Positions 45,106 to 56,426 of a stretch of DNA of 64,000 bases are shown piece after piece. The stretch is taken from contig CM114273.1 of the NCBI GenBank assembly GCA_050084515.1, positions 12,276,001 to 12,340,000 of the forward strand, read 5' to 3'. A program made the position numbers and the translations under genes. Within the stretch, counting starts at the first letter, position 1, and each line of letters starts with the position of its first letter. Source of the DNA: Blasia pusilla. Lineage: Eukaryota; Marchantiophyta; Marchantiopsida; Blasiales. Below the pieces are notes generated by a model that was given only the letters and a program-made list of their open reading frames with translations, searched no databases and was not told where the DNA came from.

Positions 45106-47220
45106 GTGTGGGATTATGAGCTAACCACTATTGAGCAAGTTTTCAATCCATCCATAGATATTGTTGTGAGTATATGGGGTTATTTTAGACACAAATTGTG
45201 TTGTTGGTTGCCGCTTGATAGAGAAGGATATAGGAATTTGACTTGTAGTAAGTGTTATTCTATTAAACATCTGGATTATTTTCGTGGTAGGGTCTACAGG
45301 GAAGTAGAAGCCTTAGTGCACATGAGGGAGAGGGATACACAATGTGGATTAAGATTGGATTATTTGACCAACCATAAGCTCACGGAACAAGTCCACGATT
45401 TGAACTTAACACGCAAAAATGAGCGTTGGCTTCTTGCACAACAAGCTCAAAAGGTGTGTGCATTGAGTACAAGAAAAGAAAATTAGAAGAATTGTTAAGA
45501 GTAGTTCCAAATAGGAATGATTTGAAACTCTTTCTTAGGAATATAATGAATAGGCATCAAAATGGTCCTTTTAATCTGGTGGGAAGGAGGGGTTGTGGGA
45601 TTTTCTACAAGATGTACCTCGTAACTTACAAAGACCAGCTAAGGATACTTGTTACAACAAGCGAACAAAGGCCATAGCTTAACAAAAGTTGCAATTGATC
45701 GTTGAAAAGTGGCTCATTGTTTTACTAGGAACTTAGCTAGGCCATGCTAGGCCTTAAGATCCTTAAACGTGCTAGGGCTTAACTCTGTCCTTTTCATGTT
45801 GGGTTGAGAAAGTGGCCATAGTGTTCTTCCCCATTGGTTTTGGGAGCTTTTCATGTAGGATTGTCTTATGTGACTAACGTTTATAACTATTATCCTATTT
45901 ATGAACATGGCTTGAACTAGGATTGATGGCCCCCAACAGATTGCTGCAAGGCAAGTGCAAGGATGTTTGGAGAACATGTTTGAACTTTAGATGTACGTCA
46001 TAAGAGAAATTTAGGGACTTTGTTGTACTTGGAGATTATTGCATATTTCATTGATATTTTCTTTTCCCCAAGGTATGACTTAAGGTCTCGTGTTTTTCTA
46101 GCCTCCAAAGTTGCATGGTTTTTTTATTTGTGGAAGCTTTGGTTGATATATGGTGACCACTCTGTTGGTGGCAATGTTGTACCTCCCACATAGAAGAACA
46201 TTATATCTACTCAAGCTTTCCATGATGTTAATATGTATTGTAGTTTAATTGTGCTAAAAATTTGTGCATTATGAGACAAATTTCCATATTTACAAGTTCC
46301 ATTTCATTTTTGGTTTTGACTACATATTGTGAGATATTTTTTAGCAAGGTAGGGGGCATGAGTGGCCATGAGAAAAGCTATGACTTTGGATTTTTTTGGA
46401 TAGTGTTATCGGCCTAAATCATCTTGGAGTGTTAACTAGAGGGCCTTAAGGTTGGCCACTCCCTCAAGAAGCAAGACCATGTGTGTGGAAAAGATTCATC
46501 CTTTAGGTGATAGTGAGTGTGTACCTAATCTATCAGATTATTCTCTAGTGTTTTTCAATAAGTTAGTTGGAAATGCTCTTAAGGATGGTTTGGATGTAGC
46601 TAGAGTTTTGTTGTGTAGGTTACAAATGTCTCCAAGAATTTTGTTGCCTATAGTGAGAAAGAGGTGGTGGACCTCTCCTTGGGAAGTAGAAGCTTAGACA
46701 TGGCCTAATGCAAATATTATGCATGAGGTTGAAGTTGTGGACAATTTTGAGGAGCACAGAGAGTATATAGCTATAGTAGGGCTACGTCCAGAAGGAAACT
46801 TCAATGAACGGGAAGACCCATAGGATGATTTGAGTTGTATAGATGAATGGATAATTAATGAAGGAAGAGGAATGTTGATGTTGTGATTCAAAATGCAATT
46901 CTTCTCCATGATATAAAGAACTCTAAAATTGATGTATCTACACAGCTCAAATATTTAGGCGATGAGGTGAAACATATTCTAGTATCTCTAGTGTCAGATT
47001 TAACTAATGCGTGGTTATCAAAAATTAGATCCAACGGTGACATGTGAGGGTAAGATTCTTCACAAATCTACTCTCGTAAGTCAAGTGCTAGGAAATCCGC
47101 ATTTGTCAAAGGATAGGCTTACCAAAATGAAACCGGTTTTGTACATAAAATTGGTAAGAGACATGAAGGCAAGAGCATTGGTATGCTCTGGCCTTCATGT
47201 CCTTCAACAAGATTAGCAGG
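45106..47220 (+). pseudogene. Decayed multicopy protein of unknown function
   Basis: Coding-like pieces follow one another on the plus strand. 45106-45486 is an open 126-codon piece (CCWLPLDREGYRNLTCSKC, GLRLDYLTNHKL). 45480-45677 has LEELLRVVPNRNDLKLFLRN. Around 45945-46060 a frame reads RQVQGCLENMFEL. 46075-46200 reads YDLRSRVFLASKVAWF, KLWLIYGDHSVGGN. Near 46330-46380 a shifted frame reads FFSKVGGMSGHEKSYDFG. 46452-46697 is open. 47010-47120 reads KLDPTVTCEGKILHKSTLVS, GNPHLSKDRL. From memory, the YGDH..GGN and FFSKVGGM blocks recur in an unnamed repetitive protein family of seed-free plants and charophytes, presumably mobile. No catalytic motif is recognised. Many stops and frameshifts. 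Confidence 0.45.
47160..47201. repeat. Near-perfect hairpin, 19-bp arms
   Basis: GACATGAAGGCAAGAGCAT (47160-47178) pairs with 47183-47201 with a single mismatch and a 4-base loop TGGT. It lies at the end of the decayed multicopy protein and terminates its recognisable reading frame. Confidence 0.9.
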
Positions 47221-49110
47221 GGCAAAAAGAGATGAGAAGCAAGGGAAAGGGATAGGGAAAGGAATGGAGATGATAGTTTGGCCAACTGTAGGAAAGGAGT
47301 TTTGGTTGGGAAGGATTATTATGATCAAAAAAAGGTTTGGTGCATAATGGGGCAAATTTTGAGCTCCTATTGATTTGCTAAATAGGTTTGTACCTATTGT
47401 TGGTCAAACAAACAGATTGCGTATGTTAACTGTTGCTCAATTAGTATAAACCCACGAGTAAGAACAAATCTCAATTCACATATGATATAACTGATTTGCA
47501 ATGGATTGATATTGACTATAACATTCATTATGAAATAGGGGCTTCAACGCATCTATATATTAGATCCTAGTGATAGGCAAGCAATAGATGATTATCCACA
47601 CACTATAATATAGTTGTTGTTTTAAGATGTATATATATGTGCTTAGCATAATTTTGAGTTCCATTTTTATATATTATTATTATTATTACTCCTTGATTGA
47701 TATGGTTAGTGGGTGTACGGGATAGGCTTGGGGGGTAATGGCCTGGCATAATGAGTTTATACTTATTCAAGGGTTTAATTCCCATACATCACGGAGTTGG
47801 TTGTAGTGGATGTAGGAAGTAGGTATTGTGACCTATATCTATTTAAGAACATGGTTGCTAGAAATAAGAGCTTCTCTTTACTCCCAATGATTTTTCTATT
47901 CTTTGATCTGAAAACTTTACCTGAAAAGTTTTATGGGTCCAAATTTATGGATTTAGGACATTTCTCAGTAAGAAAGCGAGGAAAAAATTTCAAGGACTTT
48001 AAATTTAGAGGGTCCAAACCCCAAAACATCGCAAGTGATATAGAGGCCGGCCTAGATATAGAGACCTCCTAGAGGAACAATTATTGCTCAAATATGTAGT
48101 CGAACAACAAAAATGCCTCCAGAGGATGTTAATAAAGTTGTAATTGAATGGGATTGCCACTACTTTTACACAAAGTTGATAAAAAAAAGTTTTTTCACTA
48201 CTTGGTGGCGGTGTTAACATAGCTAGGCCTAACATCAAGCCTTTAAGCATATGATAAAGTTACCACTATATTTAGCATTCAAGATTTCAGCAGATAAGGG
48301 ATCGGAATCTTGTGGTAAATTATTTATATAGGTATCATCAATTGGTTCTTGGGTTATGGAGGACATATCTGGGGTTATATCAAAGCATAGATGAGGATGG
48401 ATGAGATCAAGCACCTTTGATACAATCTCAAGATCATAAGCTTTGCTTCATAGATTCGCTATTTCATGTTTTCTAATTTCATGAAAAATAGACCAAGAAT
48501 CCTTGAATATACCTTGATAGATATATTCATGGACCTCTGATGGTTGAAAACACTAAGCACGTTTGACTTAGATCTGAAGGCAACATGCGCCGAGCATGCG
48601 CCGCTAGGATGTTGTAAAAAAACTCGTTCCATTGATGTAAAGGGTGGAACTCTTTGAAGTGGACTAGGTGGTTTTTCTAGTAGAAAAAGTTCCCAATTGA
48701 GTCACGCCCAACAAAAAATTTGCCCAATATCCCTCCGATTCCCTTGTGCAAGCCTTAAGCACTTCATGGATGGACGTACCGGATTGAAAGAAAGAAAATT
48801 CAAACATTACGGCCCGTGGGGGTACATAAATTTGGGATGAATACTTAACGTAGTTGCACTTTTATATAGTGTTGTCCTCCATCTTCATGGGTTGGAGTCA
48901 ATGTACTCAATACATGAGGATCTTTGGATGATAAGTATTTTGAGAGCTATCAGGGCTTGAGTAGATGAAACTAATCTATTCACCACCAACTTGCACCATG
49001 TAGTTTAATTCATCCATTTGGACTTTATATGAAAAACCGGGTTTCCCTAAGTAAGACTACACTCTATATCATAGTAAGTCCCAAAACCTGTTGGTTTACA
49101 ACCTTCAACA
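47221..49110. other. Unassigned sequence
   Basis: Contains an ATT microsatellite near 47670-47690 and a 91-codon open frame at 47797-48072 that I do not recognise. Nothing else is supported. Confidence 0.35.
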
Positions 49111-49111
49111 A

Positions 49112-49515
49112 ATCATTTATCTTAAACCCTAAATCCTAAACCCTTCAAACCGTAAGCCCTAAGGGATTAATAAGCCTACACCCTAAACACTAAGCCCTAG
49201 CCAAAGATCATGAACCCTTTCTTGAAGCCTAGACCGTAAACACAAAATCCTAAACCCTAAACCCTAAAATCAAAGCCATAAACCCTAAGCCCTAAACTCT
49301 AAGCCAAAAGCCCTAACCCTAAGCTATAAACCATAAACCCTAGGCCAAAAACCCTATAACCTAACACCTAAGCCAAAAACCCTAAACCCTACAACATAAG
49401 CCAAAAACCCTAAACCCTAAGCCATAAACTCTAAACCCTCCACCCTAAGACATAAACCTTACACTCAAGCCATAAACCTTAACCTTAACCCATAAAGCCT
49501 AAGCCCTAAGCCATA
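49112..49515. repeat. Degenerate telomere-like (CCCTAAA) repeat tract
   Basis: About 400 bp of variants of AAACCCTAA and AAGCCATAAACCCTAA. The plant telomere unit CCCTAAA occurs many times but is interspersed with CCATAAA, CCCTAAG and CCTTAAC variants, so it is an old interstitial tract and not a functional telomere. Confidence 0.85.
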
Positions 49516-49727
49516 AACATGGTTGATACAGAGTGTAAAACCTAAGTTGTACTCCCATTACAACGCAATTGTTCAATCTCTTCACACCTTATCCCCTCAA
49601 ATAGGGAAATAAGAAAGGGAAGATACTTGTCTAAATTATGAGTTGCATATTGGGCGATATATTGTTAGTGTTGTTGTGAAATGGGTCTCTGCATTCGGAA
49701 TTTTCTTTGAGAAACATGCTCCCATTT

Positions 49728-49769
49728 TGAAAGATGTCATATGAAGGCCGAAAGATGTCATATGAAGGC
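49728..49769. repeat. 21-bp tandem duplication
   Basis: GAAAGATGTCATATGAAGGC plus one C occurs twice head to tail. Short slippage-type duplication. Confidence 0.85.
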
Positions 49770-50690
49770 CTTCTCTTTATAGGCACGATATATTGTACGT
49801 CTTGCAGAACGTTAAGCTATGTACTATACAGATTTGTTGCCATACCATGAGTTAATTTTCTCTTCTCCTACAATGCCTGCAAGATAGCTTCTACATATGA
49901 AGACAAGAGGATAACTAGATCGCATATACAATGGGGTAGCTTGCAAGCCTATGCACTAACAAACTTTCTTAGTATCCCTCTTTTTTCCCAAACTCACAAG
50001 CAACGACAAGCAGATTTAGAGTTTGATGACCTAATATGCTGAAAATGGTAATGTGATGGAATAGAGAGCACAGATGTAGTGGCCGTAGAGGAGTTTGTAG
50101 AATCGATAAGTCAAGTATTGTTGATGCAAGAGCCAACCCTATAGATCAGATCTCAATGAAACACTAAAAAGTCGCAACACATCCAATGGTGATAGTACCA
50201 ACACATATGTTTACACTCTATTGTGTGTATGCAAGGGAGCAACATGCCACCACTAAAATCTAGAGCTAAATTTAGCCACTATAAGTGAGGGCTATAAATA
50301 GTCCCCCGCTTCCTATTCTCTATTTATCATTATCTATTTTAAATCAATTTTGAACGATCTTATTTAGAAGACGAACCATTCTAAAACGAACTAAAAGAAT
50401 TTTACAAAATAAAAATGCATTCTCCAAGAATAAAATAGACCATTATAAACCAATGACTTGCACGGGTTTAAATTACCTCCCATAATTTTCAAGGGTCATT
50501 TTAACATTTCCAACATTTTATAAAGCAAATAATTTTATTGGTTTTTATTTTATTTTCATGAGGATCGGGAGAGACTAGGATGCCTCCAATAATAAAATAC
50601 CCTCCCAAGAAAAGAGAGCCTAAGGAGAGTAGATGTCACCCAAGAGCAGTCTCCCATAATAATATTATCACTCATTAATTAAATTTCGGG
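49770..50690. other. Unassigned AT-rich sequence
   Basis: No recognised feature. It separates the telomere-like tract from the CG-rich island. Confidence 0.4.
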
Positions 50691-51378
50691 AAAGAAAGAA
50701 ACGTAAGGACATATGTGGACATCTTTTCGATGAAAATTCATCCGCATTCCGATCTATCACTAAGCCACTGTTTCCATGACTACGACACGCAGCAACACAT
50801 CAGATTTGTGCCACAAGTGATCAATCGAAATCCAACGATGAAGGGGCCCATAATGACGAGTACATTGACACGAAAACCCCCCTGAATTTTATTGACGTTT
50901 ACCAGCTCAGAAGCTTGGCGAAAGAATCTCAGGCTGCGCAGCTCCAGTCACCAGGAATTGAAGTCACAATCGGTCACCAGAATTGCAGTCCTCTGGACTA
51001 TGGCCTCACGAATTTTGTCGAGACGCTTGTCGAGCTTCTGAATATTGCCAATTAACGGAGATCGTATCTCGAGAAATCCAATGCGGGACCCTAGAAGATC
51101 ACCACATTCGGCCGTCGATACCCACTCCAAAACCCATCCGCCATGACACCCTCGAAGCATACGAGTCACGAGCTCCATGACGACTACGATGTGAGAGACT
51201 GATTATTGTTGGAATTCATCGGTTGGGACAGGATTGGTCGGAGCACCCGCAGCGCGCGGGTACCTCAAGAGGAACTACCTCCGGCCATGAACACACGGCT
51301 GAGTACAGCATTTATTTGGATCAGTTGCAGCGTCCGATCATGAGCAGCTACTGAGGGCCTTGACGATTGTCGACTAGC

Positions 51379-51777
51379 TCAGGTGGCGCAAGGGTCGACG
51401 AGAAGATTGGTGCACTGGACAGTCAGAGAAGGCAGCAGAGCGTCCAAGCCAGTGAGGAATTGACAGAGGCAGCTTTCGAGGTCCGAAACGACTGTGTATT
51501 CGTCGATGGCTTTGACTTGTCCCAAGTCGGGGACGGGGCTCGCAGCTGTTCCGCCGTCCTGCAATGTGCCGATCTGCGTGCAGCACGAGGTGCTGATGCC
51601 GGTGGTGCTGAGATCGATGCAGTCTGGCAAAACTGTCGTCAAGTCTGGCAGCACTGAAGGCAGATTGCAAACGATGGTACCCGTGGTATCATCGTCCAGC
51701 AGCATTCTGTGGCCCATGGCACTGCTCATCATTCCCAGCACTAGAACAAGAAGCGTCTGATTTCGTTTCATCTCCAT
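51379..51777 (-). CDS. Secreted eight-cysteine-motif (lipid-transfer-protein-like) protein
   Basis: A 132-residue product with a short basic start (MEMKRNQ), a hydrophobic core (TLLVLVLGMMSSAMG) typical of a signal peptide, and a mature part containing exactly eight Cys in the pattern C37, C53, C65-C66, C103-x-C105, C122, C130. This C...C...CC...CxC...C...C order defines the plant nsLTP/2S-albumin/hybrid-Pro-rich fold, which holds lipids or acts at the cell surface. The 36-residue gap between CC and CxC is longer than usual in nsLTPs. The product is acidic (DDD at 28-30, several later Asp). The start at 51777 was chosen because the signal peptide begins there; ATG at 51771 is an alternative, and a longer frame reaches 51870. 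No intron is needed. There is no C-terminal GPI tail, so it is probably secreted. Specific ligand unknown. Confidence 0.75.
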   Translation of the reverse strand: MEMKRNQTLLVLVLGMMSSAMGHRMLLDDDTTGTIVCNLPSVLPDLTTVLPDCIDLSTTGISTSCCTQIGTLQDGGTAASPVPDLGQVKAIDEYTVVSDLESCLCQFLTGLDALLPSLTVQCTNLLVDPCAT

Positions 51778-51920
51778 CGCTGATCGAAACTGTGCGATCG
51801 TCGAGAGAAGGCTCCAATGAGGATCTCCGTCTTCCTTCGGAGAATTCAAATTCAACGCGAATGCAATCAATGTAGAAAGAGCTGGGGAATCACGATATGA
51901 GGATCCTACAGACAGGAGAG

Positions 51921-51930
51921 CAATATATAC
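51921..51930 (-). promoter_or_regulatory. TATA box of the eight-cysteine-motif gene
   Basis: GTATATATTG on the minus strand, about 145 bp upstream of the ATG at 51777. The spacing leaves room for a 5' leader of about 110-120 nt. No other TATA-like element lies closer. Confidence 0.5.
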
Positions 51931-52856
51931 TGCGAGGACGATCGCGCTCTACCACGCATTGCGTACTCCTTCCGTTGAAGAGTCGCTCTCTGATTCGGTC
52001 ACCGGCTGTCGAAACTGTTTCATTTCATGCAACCAGCATGCGCAAAAATGGAAGGTACGCCAGTCTGACTTTTTTGATGACCTTACGAGCTCCTCTGCAT
52101 GCTAGGCATGATTTCTGCGTGGCTTGAGATCTCAATCTAGAGCGTTCTAATATCCTGGAAACTCGATTGTTCTCGAAATCGACCGCGATCCGAATGCGCT
52201 AGTGATGGACATTACCGCTGATAAAACGATATGTACTACTATGGCAGGACGAAGATTAATTTCGGTGATTGAAATTTGATCATCGCTCGATGCCCTCGTC
52301 GCTGGTGATTGCCATCTTCAAGTTGACGTAAAAATATTTCCAGCCGTCAGAAAATTATGTTCTATGAACTGGACGTGAATTCTGGTTCGAGATACATTAT
52401 CTTAACACGTTCATATCGAGAATTTATGATACGATCGAGATACGTTGAGTTTTTACACTCGACACTCGCAACTGTCACCTCTACTCTACATCTATTGGCC
52501 ACGACTTCCTACTTTGACTTTGGAGGTGGGAAAGAAAACGCAGCAGATATGTCCTGATTCTCGACATACATCTATCATTGTGCTCCCGGGGAAGTGGAAG
52601 AAAACATCTTAGCTTCCAAGCATCCTACTTCCGTGGAACGGAAATGCGGTAGAGATCCTCTTGTGAAGGAGATCCTTATCTAACTTAGACCGGAAGAGAC
52701 AAAACTCCCTTTTGCCCATAAGTATTCTAGATTAAGCATAGAGCTCCCTCGACATTATGAATACATGTTTAGACCTCTCCAAGACAGGAGAGGGTTAAGA
52801 TGGAGGGACGGTCAGTCTCTACATCTTCATTCTCTTCACTACAGAGTCACGAATCA

Positions 52857-52886
52857 GGGTGGTGGTGGTGGTGGTGGTGGGGTGGG
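52857..52886. repeat. GGT trinucleotide microsatellite
   Basis: About eight GGT units ending in GGGGTGGG. Confidence 0.9.
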
Positions 52887-53999
52887 ATCCTTGTCAATAA
52901 TGACCGATACTGCTGGAGGTCACAGCACTTAAAATCTGAATTCCACATGACAAAGTCGATCTAAGTTCACTAGGGTTTCGAAACACAAGAAGAGGGAACT
53001 GTTAACATCGAAAGTATGGCGCACAGAAAATCGACAACCCAGCACGATCTGGATCGAACGTAAGTATCTGGCTCCAGATCCGTAAGTACTCATCGTAACA
53101 CGATCGGAGGAGTGCGGACAGCATGCAAACCATAGCAAGAAGTCTCCAGAAGTCCTCGGGTCGGATTGAAGAAGTCTCCTTGAACCTGACACGGAGACTT
53201 CCAGAGTGGAGAATTCAACAAACAGAGTCGATTTTCTCCATGCATGAAATTAGAGAAGCATTTACTACGCCTGTCAATACAATGTACAACCATTCATAAT
53301 TTCACATGAAGTGCTCCAAAAATCGTAGGAATTTATTCTACTCGATCTGATATCAGGACGTAACGTCCGTAACAGTGACTCAATGCATCCGTTAGAGAGA
53401 ATCACGATCCCCCTCTAGAAATTTATAGATAGAACAATAGAATTCCATATATGTATGCGTGTCATTCTTAGGTTTTATTTTTCTAAATTTGGTCTTATCG
53501 GTTTTCACTTGTTTATTTCGAAGGAGCTGTTGACAACGGTTTATGATGGATGAACCGTTGTCATCCGTGTAGTTGAACTCCTGCACGGATTCACTATTTT
53601 CACGCCTCACTGAGTAGTCGGTGATTCCTTGCTTCACCTCAACTCCTGCAGAAGTAGAATTTCAACAAGCACCCTGTGCTGCCATCTCCATGAGGATTGA
53701 GAATGCAAACTAGCTAGACAGTTCTCATGCGTACATCCCGTCCCATCCGGATAGGACGATTGAAAACTCTGTGCGAAGAACGACGAATGAGCATATTTGT
53801 ACATCCTTGCAGTTGTACGACTGTTTCCGGAGAACTCAAACAGCGTGCACCTGCGACTATCCTCCATTGCTCTAAGTCCCACCCTCTCGAGCCTGCTTGT
53901 CGGATCGAGAGGATAGGAGTATCACTTTACGAAAATATCATTACATATGTCGGACTCTAAATGGAGGGTGTTGTCAAATGTCTTTTCCTTTTTGCGAGC

Positions 54000-54063
54000 G
54001 AGTCAAGGCTCACGTAGCAATTTCTTTATCGTGAGTCCGGGTGTTCCCAGTGAGCCTTGACTC
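54000..54063. repeat. Inverted repeat, 14-bp perfect arms
   Basis: GAGTCAAGGCTCAC (54000-54013) and GTGAGCCTTGACTC (54050-54063) with a 36-base loop. The stem is too short for a typical microRNA precursor as it stands. Confidence 0.8.
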
Positions 54064-54426
54064 ACTTGATGCTGCTGCCCATAACGCATGTGATGATCAT
54101 TATGCATCCGGTCTTGGGTCCAATTCGAGTTTTTCCCATGTATGATTTCCGATGATGTGGATGATCGCTCTCAGCGCTTTCTGTGGGCTTGAGAAGCTGG
54201 TCCGATGGGATGTTGGCTAGAATAGTAGTACATGTCTCGCTTACGTTTTTGACACGACTTTTTGAATCAGATCTGTATTCCGCCCTTGAATCAGATCTAT
54301 ATTTCGTCCTGAAACTCGAGAACGTTTGGCTTGCGCGGTAGTGATGCATATTCATGGCGTGAAAATATCCCGAATTGCGAGAAGAGAAGCCTGGGGTTAC
54401 TCAATGATAAGGCTCAGAATTGTGCA

Positions 54427-54461
54427 CAAGGTTTGTTTGCAAACTTTGCAAACAAACCTTG
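54427..54461. repeat. Near-perfect 35-bp palindrome
   Basis: Arms CAAGGTTTGTTTGCAAA and TTTGCAAACAAACCTTG are exact complements (17 bp) around a single central C. It lies in unique CG-rich DNA with no adjoining repeat. Confidence 0.95.
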
Positions 54462-55474
54462 AGTATTAATTGGATTAAATTCTGTAATAGAATGCAATAC
54501 TTCGTCAAGAATGCGCAGCTGGAAATTTGTGACACTGTCAAACTGACTGTCCTTCTAGGTCCATATGTACAAAGCATGAATGCTCAAAACACCACGAGCA
54601 AGGTGTTCTTCCGTCTCTGATGTTCTGTCGTTCCATAATCAAGATTCAGTACGGAAAACGTCAGGCACATGGATCCGGAGAGCTCCAGCTCCGCGTCGTC
54701 TTTGAATTGAAAGAAGTCTCTGAGTACGATATTTGAACAGGCCACTTAAGCGTTTGGAATTGAAACAATGGTTTTTCTCAAGGGGAAGATAATTGATCAT
54801 GATTTGGCTGCTGCCAATTAATTGTCCAGTCTCGGGACCGGTGACTAATGCCTCATGAGAAACAACCGCTGATTTCCCTCAACCTCTTTGCAGGACTCGG
54901 CGGACCATCCACGTGTTGATCTCCAGCGCGCACTTCCGCGTTGCGTTAACTTGCGAAGAGCAACCTTGACCTCCGGAATCCGGAAATCGAAGGAGCGTCG
55001 ACGTGAACCATGAACACCTGTGAAGCTCTCTAGCTCGTGTTATGACGGATGAAAATTTAAATCGGTATTAGTGACTCAATAGGATTGAGCCGAGTGGAAA
55101 AGCAAATGTGCGTTTGCACAGAACGACTACGGCCTGAATTCGAAAGGCTCCAACCCGTGCGCATTACGAGCTCAGCTAGCTTCGTTTCTCGTGTTAGAAA
55201 TTGAATCGGCGGGAGGCTGCCGAACAGGGCTCCCAAAAAATTTACCATGTTCACCGGGGGCTAGCCATCTGTTGATACTAATTCGTTGATGTTTATGTGT
55301 AGCATTTATCTACTCGTAACTGGACGACAGGAGTCCGAGAAGAAAGGGCGATGCTTTTTCAATTAACGTAGAGGTGGAGACTCGAAACTCATTCATCCCC
55401 AACGATCGTCTTACAGAATTGCCCTGTTTTTCCAGCTTGCTTCGAGAATTCCAACTCGAAGCAACTTTCATCAG

Positions 55475-55496
55475 CTCTCTCTCTCTCTCTCTCTCT
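55475..55496. repeat. CT dinucleotide microsatellite
   Basis: Eleven CT units, followed by GAAGAGAATTC. Confidence 0.9.
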
Positions 55497-55972
55497 GAAG
55501 AGAATTCGACTCCGCGTTTGGATATCACTTCCTGTAAGCGATATGGAAACAATTATTCCGCTATTCATGACCTTCAACCAAACATTTCCTCGTTGTAACG
55601 AAATGTTTGTCGCCATAAGAATACAAATCAGCCATTTCTTCCCAAAGAGATAGTAGACGAAAAGTTGCGGTAAACTTCGCGCATCAGATCCTGCGGGATC
55701 TTCCCACTGCTTCATTAATTGAACTCTTCGGTGCAATTCGTCCGCCCAAGTTGTAACAACTCTAGACCCCCCAAGAGTTTAAAAGTGTTTGAGTGGTTCG
55801 TGCCATGCATGCCACTGAAAGGAGTTACACACAAATTCAAATTTGAAACCAATTGCCAAACATCTTCTTGCTACCAATTGTCAAGTGTCAAACACATACA
55901 GAGAATGGGTCATAAAATGAGGACTACTCAAAAAAAATTTCATTCCCACGGATACCAAACACTTTTTCTTTT

Positions 55973-56001
55973 CCGGTGCCATGCACGGGCACCTTACGTG
56001 G
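55973..56001 (+). mobile_element. Possible eroded Helitron 3' end
   Basis: CCGGTGCCATGCACGGGCACC followed by TTACGTGGTA closely resembles the terminal hairpin of the Helitron ending at 38069 (CCCGTGC..GCACGGGCACCTTAC). The CTAG terminus is altered and no matching 5' TC end was located, so this may be the right end of a truncated non-autonomous relative. Confidence 0.4.
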
Positions 56002-56279
56002 TACTGGTCTAACCTTAGGAGTGCTTGGTGTCTCTAAATTAGTTGGACGAGACTATTTAATTAGATGGGACACTTATCTTGCTGTTTATGAGAGGGTTGT
56101 CCCTCGTTGTACATAAATGTTGAGGTATGGGTCTTCCAAATTGGGTCTCGAATCTCGATTAATTTACTTTAAATGCAAACTTACTTTAAATGGAAAGAGT
56201 CCTCGCCAAATGTGTATATCCCACTTGCTTGAAAGTGGATACGGATGGATCATAGAAATCGAATCCACCTAGTTGAAGC

Positions 56280-56426
56280 CAACCACTTACGAAATAAGAA
56301 ACCACTTTATTATAAAATAAACCTCAAAAGAGGACAAAGAAAGGTAATAACAACTCAAAAGAGGAGTAAAAAAATGCATAAAAGAATGCAAAAAGGAAAT
56401 GGCAACAAGCCCACGTAAACACCGGC
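56280..56426 (-). other. Probable 3' untranslated region of the non-LTR element
   Basis: Downstream of the ORF on the minus strand the sequence is T/A-rich and includes AATAAA at about 56306-56311. The exact 3' junction and any target-site duplication could not be fixed. Confidence 0.35.

Larger units (their letters stand above)
50700..55800. other. CG-rich unique island carrying one gene
   Basis: As at 17.1-24.7 kb, CG dinucleotides are frequent and no transposon is recognised. It contains the eight-cysteine-motif gene at 51379-51777. Other open frames (for example 50948-51178 minus, 53634-53882 minus) show no motif and are left unassigned. The contrast with methylation-eroded transposon DNA suggests relatively unmethylated, possibly genic DNA. 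Confidence 0.5.

Noticed and set aside
49112-49515. Chromosome end (telomere)
   Set aside because: Repeats are degenerate and flanked by ordinary sequence on both sides.
51778-51870. Longer start for the eight-cysteine protein (ATG at 51868-51870)
   Set aside because: The extra 31 residues would precede the signal peptide core and are not hydrophobic. The ATG at 51775-51777 directly precedes it.
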